Assembly (NCBI GenBank): GCA_016926735.1
Contig: JAFGOA010000187.1
Coordinates: 1-64,000, forward strand
Origin: Promethearchaeota archaeon
Lineage (GTDB): Archaea; Asgardarchaeota; Lokiarchaeia; Sigyniarchaeales; SOKP01
Direction of reading: 5' to 3'
DNA: 64,000 nucleotides
Shown: one piece after another, positions 36,836-45,328 of the stretch
How the letters are laid out: the number at the start of each line of letters is the position of its first letter
Numbering within the stretch: position 1 is the first letter of the stretch
Notes under the pieces: generated by a model
What the model saw: only the letters and a program-made list of their open reading frames with translations
Databases searched by the model: none
What the model was told of the DNA's origin: nothing
Program-made: the position numbers and the translations under genes

Positions 36836-37906
36836 CTAATTTCCCTTATGTTGTTCTCTGAACCATTGAATCGTCTTTTTCAACCCCTCTTTTAACGGAG
36901 TTTTAGGTTCCCAATTGAGTATATTTCTTGCTTTTTTAATATCAGCACTCCTTCTTTTGGGATCATCAATAGGAAGACCTTTAAATATTACTTTGGAATT
37001 TGAATTAGTTAATTCGATTATAACATTAGCCAACTCTAAAATAGTATATTCTTTATCATTACCTATGTTGATTACTTCGCCAATTGCATTATCATTATAT
37101 ACCATTTTTAGAATTCCTTCTATTTGATCTGATACATATAAAAATGAACGAGTTTGAGAGCCATCTCCAAAAACAGTTATATCTAAATCATTTATTGCTT
37201 GATAAATAAAATTAGGAACAACTCTTCCAAACTCAGGACCATATCTAATTCTTGGCCCTGAAGTATTGAAAATTCTCACAATTTTTGTTTCTAAATTGTG
37301 TTGTAATTCATAAGCTTTAATAAAAGCTTCTCCTGCTCTCTTTGATTCATCATAACAGCTTCTAGGTCCTACAGGATTAACATGCCCAAAATATGATTCT
37401 GGAGTTGGAATTGCATCATCTGGAGGGTCACCATAAACCTCAGAAGTACTTGTATAGAAAAATAATGCATTATGTGTTTTTGCTATACCTAATGCATTCA
37501 TTGTCCCTAAGGTGTTACTTTTTAATATCGAAATTGGAAAATCTTTAAATTCAAAAGGAGAAGCTCTACTTGCCATATGCATTACAATATCAATCTTTTT
37601 GATATTACTCAAGCATATTCCATTTGGATGACTACTGATTCCAAAATATATTGGTTTGGAAATGTCATGGTAAATAAAGCGAAAATTATTTTTATTAATC
37701 AAGTGAATAATATTATCTTTTGATCCAGAGGCATAATTATCTAAACAAATACAGTTTGCTTTTTGTTTAACTAAAACATCACAAACCCATGAACCCAAAA
37801 ATCCTGTACCACCAGTAACAAGAATTGTCTTGTTTTCAAATGATACACCCTCATCTAATAATCTTTTATTAATATCATTGATGTCATTACTGATACTATA
37901 ATCCAT
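36836..37906 (-). CDS. NAD-dependent epimerase/dehydratase (UDP-glucuronate decarboxylase-like)
   Basis: Short-chain extended dehydrogenase acting on a nucleotide sugar for surface glycans. The Rossmann loop TGGTGFLGSWV lies near residues 31-41 and LDNYASGS near 55-62. The catalytic triad is in STSEVYGDP (about 152-160) and YDESKRAGE (about 184-192). RIFNTSGPR near 212 and SFLYVSDQIEG near 255 match UXS-type enzymes. Length 356 is slightly longer than usual because of an insertion around residues 75-105. It forms a unit with the DUF1616 surface protein downstream. Confidence 0.88.
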   Translation of the reverse strand: MDYSISNDINDINKRLLDEGVSFENKTILVTGGTGFLGSWVCDVLVKQKANCICLDNYASGSKDNIIHLINKNNFRFIYHDISKPIYFGISSHPNGICLSNIKKIDIVMHMASRASPFEFKDFPISILKSNTLGTMNALGIAKTHNALFFYTSTSEVYGDPPDDAIPTPESYFGHVNPVGPRSCYDESKRAGEAFIKAYELQHNLETKIVRIFNTSGPRIRYGPEFGRVVPNFIYQAINDLDITVFGDGSQTRSFLYVSDQIEGILKMVYNDNAIGEVINIGNDKEYTILELANVIIELTNSNSKVIFKGLPIDDPKRRSADIKKARNILNWEPKTPLKEGLKKTIQWFREQHKGN

Positions 37907-38167
37907 TTAATATCTTTTTTTTTTTAAATTCTCTTGTTCTTCTTAAATTTTCTTGATTTTATTAAATTTATGAATTTTCATTGCGAAGGAATATTGAAAT
38001 ACTATAACATTGTTATTAAGTTCCATATATATCTTAATACTATCTTTTCTCTATTCCATTAATAAAGATTTCTCTCTATATTTATGGATTTTCTAATAAT
38101 TAAACTTTTTTTTGAACTTCCTTTTGGAGATAACACATAAAATATTTAAAAATAAGATAATATCTGT

Positions 38168-38779
38168 TTATTGTGTTTTTCTTCCACAATATTGACAAAA
38201 TTTTTGTTCAACAGGATATAAATTGCCACAATTTGGACAATTATTTAAACTATTTTTTAAAATTTCTTTACTTAACATTTCAAAAGCATATTCTACATTT
38301 TCTCCGGTCTTAGCGGAAGTCCTAATTAATTCTCCTTGAAAATTAGCTTTCTTAAAGAATTCTTCACCCTCTTCTTTGCTTACTTCTCTTAAATCATCTA
38401 AATCATATTTTGTTTCTATTATCAATTTGGTTTTTGGACTATTTGGAACAGAAGATATAATCTTTACCCATTCCTCCAAGTCTTCAAGTGAATCTTTATT
38501 TGTACAATCATATAACATCAATGCACCTGATGCTCCAGAGACATATGAAGGTAACAAAATTCTGAATTTTTTTTCACCGGCAAAATCCCATATATTTAAT
38601 AAAATGTCGGTCTCCTCTGTAGATACTTTTTTAGTCTCAAAATCCACTCCTATGGTTGAAAGTAAATCTGCATGGAATTTGCCTGTTGCATAACGACGGA
38701 TTAAACTTGTTTTTCCCGCATCCTTAGCCCCTGCAACAACAACTTTGAATTTTAAAAGTCTTCTTGTATAATTTGACAT
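38168..38779 (-). CDS. Ras/Rab-like small GTPase with C-terminal zinc ribbon
   Basis: 203-residue Asgard eukaryotic-signature protein. P-loop GAKDAGKTS (about 17-25), switch I STIGVDF (about 41-47), switch II WDFAGEKKFR (about 63-72) and SAKTGEN (about 154-160) are intact. The G4 motif is TKYD rather than NKxD, a change also seen in archaeal GTPases. The last 25 residues are a zinc ribbon (CPNCG and CQYCG) instead of a prenylated tail, which suggests protein- or nucleic acid-mediated recruitment. Preceding gene on the same strand is hef, 140 bp upstream. Confidence 0.93.
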   Translation of the reverse strand: MSNYTRRLLKFKVVVAGAKDAGKTSLIRRYATGKFHADLLSTIGVDFETKKVSTEETDILLNIWDFAGEKKFRILLPSYVSGASGALMLYDCTNKDSLEDLEEWVKIISSVPNSPKTKLIIETKYDLDDLREVSKEEGEEFFKKANFQGELIRTSAKTGENVEYAFEMLSKEILKNSLNNCPNCGNLYPVEQKFCQYCGRKTQ

Positions 38780-38918
38780 GATATATTTTTATATGTTATT
38801 TTTCGAAAATTAAAGTATATATACATAATTAAGTTTATTGGTTAAAAATCTTTTTTTTACAACATTTTTTACAAACAAAAAATTTTTACAAATATTGATT
38901 TTTTCTTCTTTCTGAAAA

Positions 38919-41276
38919 TTATTCATTATTGTATTTAAATCGACTTATTTTATAGATCTCTTGAGCCAATTTTTTCCCAATATTCTCAGTTTTCATAAGT
39001 TCGCCAATATCTGCATTGAAAATATTCTGTATTGTTCGTATTTCTTTTAATAGGCTTTTAGCTCTTAATATATTAATTCCCGGAATACTAGAAACAACAT
39101 ATTCTAATAAATAAGCCATATCAGATGGAGCTTTTTCAAATCTCAATTTGATATTACCTTTTGATGTTGATTGTTCTTTTTTTACCAAATGATATAAGAA
39201 AGTTGTAGTTTCATTGACATCTTTGGTTTTATAAATTGTAACACCTATTTTAAGAATTATGGACGAAATTGCTCCAAATATTGCATTTTCATTTATTGTA
39301 GTGTTCTCTAAAGGATCTCCTTCTAAGACAAGAATTGCATTTTTGAAATTTTTTTTTAATTCAAAAAGCTCTTTAAATAATCTGCCATCTTTTATAGAAT
39401 CCGTAAAGTCTTGAGCACTTTTTCTTTCTATTCCTGTATTTTCAGAAATAATATAATCTGCTATTTCAAGTTGTTCCAACTTTATATTTAAATTCATAAG
39501 AGATAGATTTCTAACAACCGGAGATGCTGTCTCTCTAGTATCACAAATAATTGTATACATTTCTTTATTTTCAGTATCTTCAGAAATAAATTCTGTCTTA
39601 TTATGATTTATATTTCTGTTTTTAGGAATATTTTCTTTTTTTTTCTCTGATAAAAAACTCAAAAGGTCTTTTTGTTCCTTTTTCTGATTATTATTAATAT
39701 CTAGTTCTTTGATTTTTTTTAAATTATTATACATGTTTCTCTCTTTTTTTTTTTCTGCCCAATAATATCCTTCATCTCGAGTATTTTTCCCCATTAAAAT
39801 ATAAACTTTTCCTTCTTTCTTCCTTCCTGTCCGTCCTCTTCTTTGTATTGAGCGAATAGCACTAGGAACAACGTCGTAAAAAATGACCAAATCACATTCA
39901 GCTATATCTAAACCCTCTTCAGCTACACTTGTTCCTATGAGCGTGTTGTAAAAACCGTCTTTAAAATCTTTTAAGATATTTATTTGTTGCTTTTGTGTTA
40001 ATCCTTTATCAGTTCCTTTATTTGCTTGACCAATAAATTTATGAACTTTAATTACAGGATCATTTTTAAAAATTTTAACAATGTTATTTACAGAATCTCT
40101 ATAATGACAGAAAACTAATATTCGAGATTCTGGAATCTGTTTTATTTGTTTATGAATAAGGTCTTTTAGTTTATCAATTTTAGGGTGGACTAAACCTTCT
40201 GATTGAATTTTATTTGTTAAATTTATTGCATTTTGTATGCTTCTATCTAAGAATAATTCTTTGAGAGATTTATTAGCAGTATTTTTTTTCAACTTTTCAT
40301 TATTTTTTCCAAAATAATCTTTTAAAGCATTTATTCCTTGAGTTTCCAATAATTCGATCATATGTGATAATCTTATAGCATTAGCCTGCAATTTTTTTGC
40401 TTTAAATAATTGAAATTTTTCTCCCTCATCATAAGTAGAATTAATTTGACGGCTAATTTGATTATTCAGATCCAATAAATCTTTACGAGTTATTTTATTT
40501 ATATCCACGGAATTTATTAAATCAATATTTTTGAGGAATTTATATATAGATCTTAATTTATCAGTTAAAATCTTTAATATCTCCAAAAATTCTTCTGGAA
40601 GATCAACCTTAATCCACTCTTGTTCAATATTATGAATATATGGCTTAACATCCGCATCCTTTTCTGTTCGAATTTCAATATTTTCAATAAATAAGTTTTC
40701 TTTTATTTCATTAATTTTTTCCTCAGTTGTCCCTGGACTTGCTGTAATACCAAGGATCTGGGAATTTTTTGATATATCTATATATTTTTTTGCAATGAAG
40801 CAATAAGCATAATCTCCTACTGCTCGATGGCATTCATCAAATATAATTAAAGAAACATCTTTCAGAGAGTAGTTATTCGAAATTATATCATTTTGGAGTA
40901 CTTGCGGGGTCATAAAAGATATTTTAATATCCTTCCAAATTTCTCTACGTTCTTCTGGAGAAATAGATCCTGTTATTGATTTTAAAGAATTTAAGTCAAG
41001 GGTAGTCAATTTCTGAAATGATTCATAATGTTGATTTACAAGAGGTTTAGTAGGGGCGAGAAAAATAACTTTTGAATCCGGAAATTCTGCTAATCTATGA
41101 ACTGCAAGCATAAGTGCTATTATTGTTTTACCTAAACCTGTTGGAATTATAACTAAAGAGTTATGATTTAAGCAATTGATAAAAATGTTTTCTTGATATA
41201 ATCTTCTTATAACAAGATCTTTTTGTATTAATGGATGTGAAACATATGGATATTTATTTAAAGTCATACTATTCAA
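38919..41276 (-). CDS. hef: Hef/FANCM-type helicase-nuclease
   Basis: Processes stalled replication forks and branched DNA. The SF2 helicase has PTGLGKTIIA (about 46-55), DECHR (about 146-150), ITASPGT (about 176) and the box VI QRRGRTGRKKEG near 483. The XPF/ERCC4 nuclease motif IERKSAQDF lies near 614-622, with the upstream CDTRE near 580-584. A tandem helix-hairpin-helix ends the protein (about 715-785). At 785 residues all three domains are present, as in euryarchaeal Hef. Many archaea outside Euryarchaeota have only the XPF-like nuclease, so the fused form is notable. Confidence 0.95.
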   Translation of the reverse strand: MNSMTLNKYPYVSHPLIQKDLVIRRLYQENIFINCLNHNSLVIIPTGLGKTIIALMLAVHRLAEFPDSKVIFLAPTKPLVNQHYESFQKLTTLDLNSLKSITGSISPEERREIWKDIKISFMTPQVLQNDIISNNYSLKDVSLIIFDECHRAVGDYAYCFIAKKYIDISKNSQILGITASPGTTEEKINEIKENLFIENIEIRTEKDADVKPYIHNIEQEWIKVDLPEEFLEILKILTDKLRSIYKFLKNIDLINSVDINKITRKDLLDLNNQISRQINSTYDEGEKFQLFKAKKLQANAIRLSHMIELLETQGINALKDYFGKNNEKLKKNTANKSLKELFLDRSIQNAINLTNKIQSEGLVHPKIDKLKDLIHKQIKQIPESRILVFCHYRDSVNNIVKIFKNDPVIKVHKFIGQANKGTDKGLTQKQQINILKDFKDGFYNTLIGTSVAEEGLDIAECDLVIFYDVVPSAIRSIQRRGRTGRKKEGKVYILMGKNTRDEGYYWAEKKKERNMYNNLKKIKELDINNNQKKEQKDLLSFLSEKKKENIPKNRNINHNKTEFISEDTENKEMYTIICDTRETASPVVRNLSLMNLNIKLEQLEIADYIISENTGIERKSAQDFTDSIKDGRLFKELFELKKNFKNAILVLEGDPLENTTINENAIFGAISSIILKIGVTIYKTKDVNETTTFLYHLVKKEQSTSKGNIKLRFEKAPSDMAYLLEYVVSSIPGINILRAKSLLKEIRTIQNIFNADIGELMKTENIGKKLAQEIYKISRFKYNNE

Positions 41277-41512
41277 GATAAGAAATTATTATTAAATGGA
41301 ATATAGTTATTATACAGGATTAAAAACTATATAAAATATTAGAGTCCTATGGAACACTTAAATCAAATTAATATCTTTTTAATAAATTATTTTTATAATT
41401 TCAAAAAATATTATTTTTCTATCGAGGAAACCTTAAGGTAAAAGTTTATTTCAAATAGGCGATTCTAAATTAATAATATTAAGCGCGGATAGTTTAGCCC
41501 GGTTATAACGAC

Positions 41513-41545
41513 TTATTACTTTGGAGGACCATAGTAAAACGTTAA
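41513..41545 (+). other. tRNA-Val intron 1 (33 nt, anticodon stem, BHB)
   Basis: The central helix pairs AACG (41507-41510) with CGTT (41540-41543). The bulges are ACT (41511-41513) and AAA (41544-41546). Cutting after the second base of each gives the stated intron and joins AC to ACG to complete a perfect 5-bp anticodon stem (position 28/29). The intron folds on itself with TTACT/AGTAA and TGG/CCA around an AGGA loop. Confidence 0.88.
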
Positions 41546-41561
41546 ACGCTCACACCGTGTA

Positions 41562-41590
41562 AATAATTATTCTTTATTAATTATCACGAC
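41562..41590 (+). other. tRNA-Val intron 2 (29 nt, variable loop, BHB)
   Basis: The central helix CGTG (41556-41559) pairs with CACG (41585-41588). Bulges are TAA (41560-41562) and ACG (41589-41591), and the inner stem is ATAATTA/TAATTAT (41563-41569 with 41578-41584). Cutting after the second base of each bulge leaves variable loop AGGTC (position 44/45). This is a textbook strict bulge-helix-bulge. Confidence 0.9.
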
Positions 41591-41605
41591 GGTCGAGGGT
41601 TCAAC

Positions 41606-41635
41606 TTAGAAGTTCATCTCGAATTTCATTGGAAA
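41606..41635 (+). other. tRNA-Val intron 3 (about 30 nt, T loop)
   Basis: A 30-nt insert splits the T loop. The inner stem pairs GAAGTTC (41609-41615) with GAATTTC (41621-41627) around ATCTC. A 4-bp helix TTCA (41600-41603) with TGGA (41630-41633, one G-U pair) and bulges ACT/AAT predict the cut at 59/60 and a T loop TTCAACT. Cuts three bases earlier would give TTCAAAT, so boundaries are uncertain by up to 3 nt. Confidence 0.78.
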
Positions 41636-41776
41636 TCCCTCTCCGCGCATTATTTAATAACATATCAATCTAGAATGAACTTAACTTTAACTGATATATT
41701 CATTATTTTTAATAATAAAAATTAAATGAAATGTTATATTTCATAATATAACTACTCTTTCTAGGTATTATTAAAA

Positions 41777-42079
41777 GTGTCAAGTTTCTTAGAATCTCGA
41801 GAATTAAGAAAGAAATATAAAGAAGTAAGAGAATATGTAAAGATTGGTCCTATCTTCTTAACACGTTATGAAAAAGCCAGAATTGTTGGTGCAAGAGCAC
41901 TTCAAATTAGTTTTGGTGCACCAATTCTTGTTGAAAAACCAAATGATATGATTGATCCAATAAGAATCGCTCAATTAGAACTTAAGTCAGGAATTCTTCC
42001 TCTAACAATCAGAAGAGAAATGCCAAGTGAAGAATTTCAAGATGTTCCAATTAATAAATTAATACTAAAAAAGGATTAA
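41777..42079 (+). CDS. rpoK: DNA-directed RNA polymerase subunit K (Rpb6 homologue)
   Basis: Small RNA polymerase subunit that helps assemble the clamp and core. The 100-residue protein has the Rpb6/omega signature LTRYEKARIVGARALQIS (about 28-45), then GAPILV and DPIRIAQLELKSGILPLTIRRE near 58-79. Length is at the long end for archaeal RpoK because of an N-terminal charged extension and a C-terminal tail. GTG start. It follows the tRNA-Val gene by 127 bp on the same strand; no other polymerase genes are nearby. Confidence 0.93.
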   Translation: MSSFLESRELRKKYKEVREYVKIGPIFLTRYEKARIVGARALQISFGAPILVEKPNDMIDPIRIAQLELKSGILPLTIRREMPSEEFQDVPINKLILKKD

Positions 42080-42257
42080 TTGGATTTTTTCCTTAATTTA
42101 ATATTTTAATATATTCATCATTAATTCTTATGAAATTCTCAATATTTTTTTATTTTAAAAATCACATGGAAATTTATGTAATTATCAGAACTTTAAAAAA
42201 TTACAGAGACCAATAATAAAAATAAAGATATAAAATTACTTTGTTTCTCATATCTTT

Positions 42258-42689
42258 CTATTGAATTCTATATTTTCCTCTTTCAGTAAGATAATAAACC
42301 CTATTCTCACCAACAATCTCAGATGTAACATATCCTTTAGAGATTAAGGTTCCTAATATTTCTTCTAATTCTGCTTTTTTATATGGTTCATTTCCCATTG
42401 GAATTCTACTTTGGTTTGCGATAATTGCAATTCTATTTAGGAACATTCGTTTATTTTGTATTGATTCTATTATTGTCATTTCATCATTACTAAGTTTTTG
42501 AAAACTATCATGAGTAATAATTTGATCTTTTAATGTTTTAGCTAAGTTTAGCGTTTCAGGGCTTGCTTCTTGTTTTTGAGTTTCAACATGAGTTAACTCA
42601 ACCATATCTTTAGCTACTTTTTGTTCTTTCTTTTTAGCGGCTTCTTCAAAATGAGATAATAACTCATTCTTTTTTTCTTCATCATTCAT
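42258..42689 (-). CDS. Hypothetical protein with C-terminal winged helix
   Basis: 143 residues. The first 70 are a charged, probably helical segment rich in Lys, Glu and Gln. Residues 75-143 show helix-helix-helix-wing pattern ending GYVTSEIVGENRVYYLTERGKYRI, typical of archaeal winged helix modules. It diverges from the acetyltransferase gene 45 bp away. A DNA-binding or protein-complex role is plausible; no family is named. Confidence 0.6.
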   Translation of the reverse strand: MNDEEKKNELLSHFEEAAKKKEQKVAKDMVELTHVETQKQEASPETLNLAKTLKDQIITHDSFQKLSNDEMTIIESIQNKRMFLNRIAIIANQSRIPMGNEPYKKAELEEILGTLISKGYVTSEIVGENRVYYLTERGKYRIQ

Positions 42690-42734
42690 AGTAATACAAT
42701 AAACAAATTAATTATAAAAATTTATTATTCAATA

Positions 42735-43307
42735 ATGAAAGAATATTTCAAATTGAGTAATGGAGAAGAAATTCTAATTAGACATGTCAAAAGAGCAGAT
42801 ATTAATGGAATTTGGAAAAACTTTAATGAAGTAGTGAAAGAAGGTATATTTCTTCCTGTTCTTTTTACAATTGATTCTCAATTTGAAAAACAATCATGGT
42901 TTGACAATATTAAAAAATCAAATGAATTATGTATTGTGGCTGAAAACCTTAATTTACAACCCCCATCCAACAATATTATTGGACAATGTGAAATAACCAA
43001 TATAGAATGGGATGCTGCAATGCATGTTGGAAATCTAGGGATAATCGTAAATAAAAATTATAGAAATATGGGTATTGGAAAAAAATTAATCTTATCTGCA
43101 ATTGAAGAATCTAAAAAAATAAATAAAAAGAAACTAGTTTTAAGCTGTTTTTCAAATAATAGACGAGCTTTAAATTTATATGAAAATCTAGGATTTAAAA
43201 AAATTGGAATCAGAAGAAGACAATTTTTAATTGATTCTACTTATTATGATGAATTACTTATGGAATTGTTTATTAATGAAGATTTTGATGATATAAAAAA
43301 ACTATAA
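42735..43307 (+). CDS. GNAT-family N-acetyltransferase
   Basis: 190-residue acetyltransferase of the RimI/RimJ-like type. An N-terminal ILIRHVKRADINGIW segment is followed by the acetyl-CoA loop YRNMGIGKKLI (about 110-120) and ALNLYENLGFKKIGIRRR (about 154-171). Length is typical. The substrate (protein N-terminus, antibiotic-like amine or metabolite) cannot be told. It stands alone ahead of a large non-coding gap. Confidence 0.85.
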   Translation: MKEYFKLSNGEEILIRHVKRADINGIWKNFNEVVKEGIFLPVLFTIDSQFEKQSWFDNIKKSNELCIVAENLNLQPPSNNIIGQCEITNIEWDAAMHVGNLGIIVNKNYRNMGIGKKLILSAIEESKKINKKKLVLSCFSNNRRALNLYENLGFKKIGIRRRQFLIDSTYYDELLMELFINEDFDDIKKL

Positions 43308-43792
43308 CCTCCTCTGTAAAAGCAAGTAAATCTGATACTATAGGGAACTACTAAAACTAAAGGTTGAAGCTTCTTAGGAATGTACAATCATCTCTACTAT
43401 GGATTGGTCTGTATATTTTAAAAACCTATTCTATTGTGTTAGATATAATTCCTCATTCATAGAGGATTGATACGATAGGAAATCATATGTAATTTACATA
43501 TGCTTTTCTATTGGAAAATTATAATTTTCTTTCCAATTCTTCATTCGCTTAGCTAACGCAAAATTAAAAATAAGACAACATTTTTCAGAGAAAAACCATA
43601 GAAGATATTCTTATTCCTCTGATGAATATAATAGTCTTTTCGGGTTAGCAACATTATTATAAAAAGAATAGGAGAACCACTAAATACAGGAAGACTCCAA
43701 AGATTTACTATTATGAAAAGATACACTCAAATCATTTCCTCTTGAAAAAGAGGTGTCTTCTTGAGTGATAAAATAAAGGATAAAATTTTAGT
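43308..43792. ncRNA. Helix-rich non-coding region, candidate structured RNA
   Basis: 485 bp without a credible ORF and less AT-rich than neighbouring gaps. Complementary pairs include CATATGTA/TACATATG (43484-43491 with 43495-43502), TTGGAAA/TTTCCAA (43511-43517 with 43530-43536), GCTAAC/GTTAGC (43552-43557 with 43644-43649) enclosing TCAGAG/CTCTGA (43585-43590 with 43617-43622), and AGTCTT/AAGACT (43633-43638 with 43691-43696). It ends in a two-tier hairpin (43721-43770). No RNase P or SRP RNA core motif was found. A relic of an IS200/IS605-type element is the alternative. Strand is unknown. Confidence 0.4.
43721..43770. terminator. Two-tier hairpin with GAAA loop between convergent genes
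   Basis: CACTCAA (43724-43730) pairs with TTGAGTG (43761-43767), and inside it CCTCTT (43738-43743) pairs with AAGAGG (43748-43753) around a GAAA tetraloop. The inner part resembles the hairpin at 3681-3744 (shared TCAT..CCTCT and AGAGG..TGT..TTC). It lies 23 bp beyond the PAN stop codon, so a 3' end signal is plausible. Confidence 0.5.
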
Positions 43793-44908
43793 TTAGGTGT
43801 AAATATAATCTTTTACACTATGTTCTTTATCAATAATTTCCGCTAATGCATCATTAAAATCTTTTTGATCTATAAAAGATTTTAGTTGTCTTAATGCTTT
43901 TATACCTGCTTCAGTTACTAAAGCTTTAATATGAGCTCCACTAAATCCATCAGTTTTTTTTGCGATCTCTTCAAAGTTTACATTTTTTAAATTCATTTTT
44001 CTAGAGTGGATTTTTAAAATCATTAATCTTGCTTCTTCATTTGGTAAATTGAATTTAATAATACGATCAAATCGACCAGGACGTAATATTGCAGGATCCA
44101 AAACATCTACTCGATTTGTAGCAGCTAGGAACATAATATTATCCGTATTCGCAAAACCATCTAACTCTGATAATAATTGCATAAAAGTTCTCTGTACTTC
44201 TCTATCTCCTTTATATACTTCACTTGTACGCTTAATAGCAATTGCATCTATCTCATCAATAAAAATAATTGCTGGAGTGTTTTCTTTTGCTAAACTAAAT
44301 ACTTCTCTTACCATACGAGAACCTTCTCCAATGAATTTTTGAACTAAATCTGAACCAACCAAATGAATAAACCTTGCTTTGGTTGAATTAGCAATAGCTT
44401 TTGCTAATAAGGTTTTTCCTGTCCCAGGAGGTCCTGATAACAAAGCTCCAGAGGGAGGATCGATACCAATTTGTTCAAATAATTCTGGATGTAATAATGG
44501 TAATTCTATAACTTCTCTTATTGCTTGTATTTGCGCATCTAATCCTCCAATATCTTGAAATGTAGCATCTGGAATTTCTACTAACTCCATACCTGCTACA
44601 TGACCTCTAATTTTCCTTGATAATATCTCTAAAATTTGATAACTTTGTGGGTGAAGTGAAACTTGATCTCCTGCTTGAGGGTCAATTATTTCATTTGGAG
44701 GCAATATTATACGATTTCCAGGTGCATGAGATATGATGACTCTCTTGTCTTCTAGAACACGTTCAACAGAACCAATTATTAAAGGTCTTTTTTTTAAATT
44801 AGTTAGTAGATCTTTAAAACTCGAAACTTGATTTTTTAACTGTTCATTCTCTTTTTCTAAATAACTAAGTCTTTTCTGATACTTCTTAATATCTATTTCT
44901 GTCATCAT
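43793..44908 (-). CDS. pan: Proteasome-activating nucleotidase (PAN-like AAA ATPase)
   Basis: Hexameric ATPase that unfolds substrates and opens the 20S proteasome gate. An N-terminal coiled coil (about 5-40) and OB domain (about 45-100) precede one AAA module: GPPGTGKT near 161-168, IIFIDEID near 215-222 and AATNR near 265. Arginine-finger region RPGRFDR is intact. The last three residues IYT form an HbYX motif used to dock into the proteasome alpha ring. Length 371 is slightly shorter than the usual 400 because the coiled coil is short. No proteasome subunit gene is in the window. Confidence 0.92.
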   Translation of the reverse strand: MMTEIDIKKYQKRLSYLEKENEQLKNQVSSFKDLLTNLKKRPLIIGSVERVLEDKRVIISHAPGNRIILPPNEIIDPQAGDQVSLHPQSYQILEILSRKIRGHVAGMELVEIPDATFQDIGGLDAQIQAIREVIELPLLHPELFEQIGIDPPSGALLSGPPGTGKTLLAKAIANSTKARFIHLVGSDLVQKFIGEGSRMVREVFSLAKENTPAIIFIDEIDAIAIKRTSEVYKGDREVQRTFMQLLSELDGFANTDNIMFLAATNRVDVLDPAILRPGRFDRIIKFNLPNEEARLMILKIHSRKMNLKNVNFEEIAKKTDGFSGAHIKALVTEAGIKALRQLKSFIDQKDFNDALAEIIDKEHSVKDYIYT

Positions 44909-45328
44909 TTACAATATATATAAATTAAAAGTCCCAAAAATAATTATTTATTTTATTTCTATTTTTATTTACAATAATTATAATTAATTTTGTAATTATT
45001 CGGTTAAATTTTCCAAAATAGAAATAAATCTTTAGACATAATGAATTTAAGGTATTTATGGGAATTTGCTAATAGATAATTCTTAAATATCTTAAAATGA
45101 TTATTTTATCTCATGTATTTATAAAGGTTTAAGTTTTGTATTAAAAAAATTTATAAAGATCAAATATTATTATACATTTAATTTTAATTTATAACGATTT
45201 CAAAAATGAGTTATAAAGATAAAAATATATAAATGATATAAACTATATTATAAGGAGTAATACCAATTATTCCTAATTAAAACATAAATTAAATTAAAAA
45301 AAATCTTAAAAAACAAGGCTGAAAAAAA
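44909..45328. promoter_or_regulatory. Upstream region of the actin gene
   Basis: 420 bp between the divergent PAN and actin genes. TATA-like sequence aaatatataaatg lies near 45224-45236, about 95 bp before the actin ATG, which implies a leader of about 70 nt. Within that leader AGGAGTAA and TTATTCCT (about 45253-45275) can pair as a hairpin with one G-U pair. No ORF is seen. The length of the gap is unusual for this compact region. Confidence 0.4.

Larger units (their letters stand above)
41483..41649 (+). tRNA. tRNA-Val (CAC anticodon) interrupted by three introns
   Basis: Acceptor GCGCGGA (41483-41489) pairs with TCCGCGC (41642-41648), followed by discriminator A. The D arm begins GTTTAGCCCGG and the T stem is GAGGG (41595-41599) with CCCTC (41637-41641). 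Removing 41513-41545 and 41562-41590 yields a perfect anticodon stem ACACG/CGTGT around loop CTCACAC (U33, anticodon CAC) and the variable loop AGGTC typical of tRNA-Val. Removing about 41606-41635 restores a 7-nt T loop. The mature product is 75 nt. CCA is not encoded. An AT-rich stretch near 41446-41455 could be its TATA box. Confidence 0.93.

Noticed and set aside
41483-41649. tRNA read as Tyr(GTA) or Pro(TGG), or with a single intron
   Set aside because: These readings leave no variable loop or no paired anticodon stem. Only the three-intron reading gives all stems paired and the AGGTC variable loop.
43308-43792. RNase P RNA or SRP RNA
   Set aside because: The conserved GAGGAAAGTCC and ACAGAA..GGCTTA cores of RNase P and the helix 8 signature of SRP RNA were looked for and not found.
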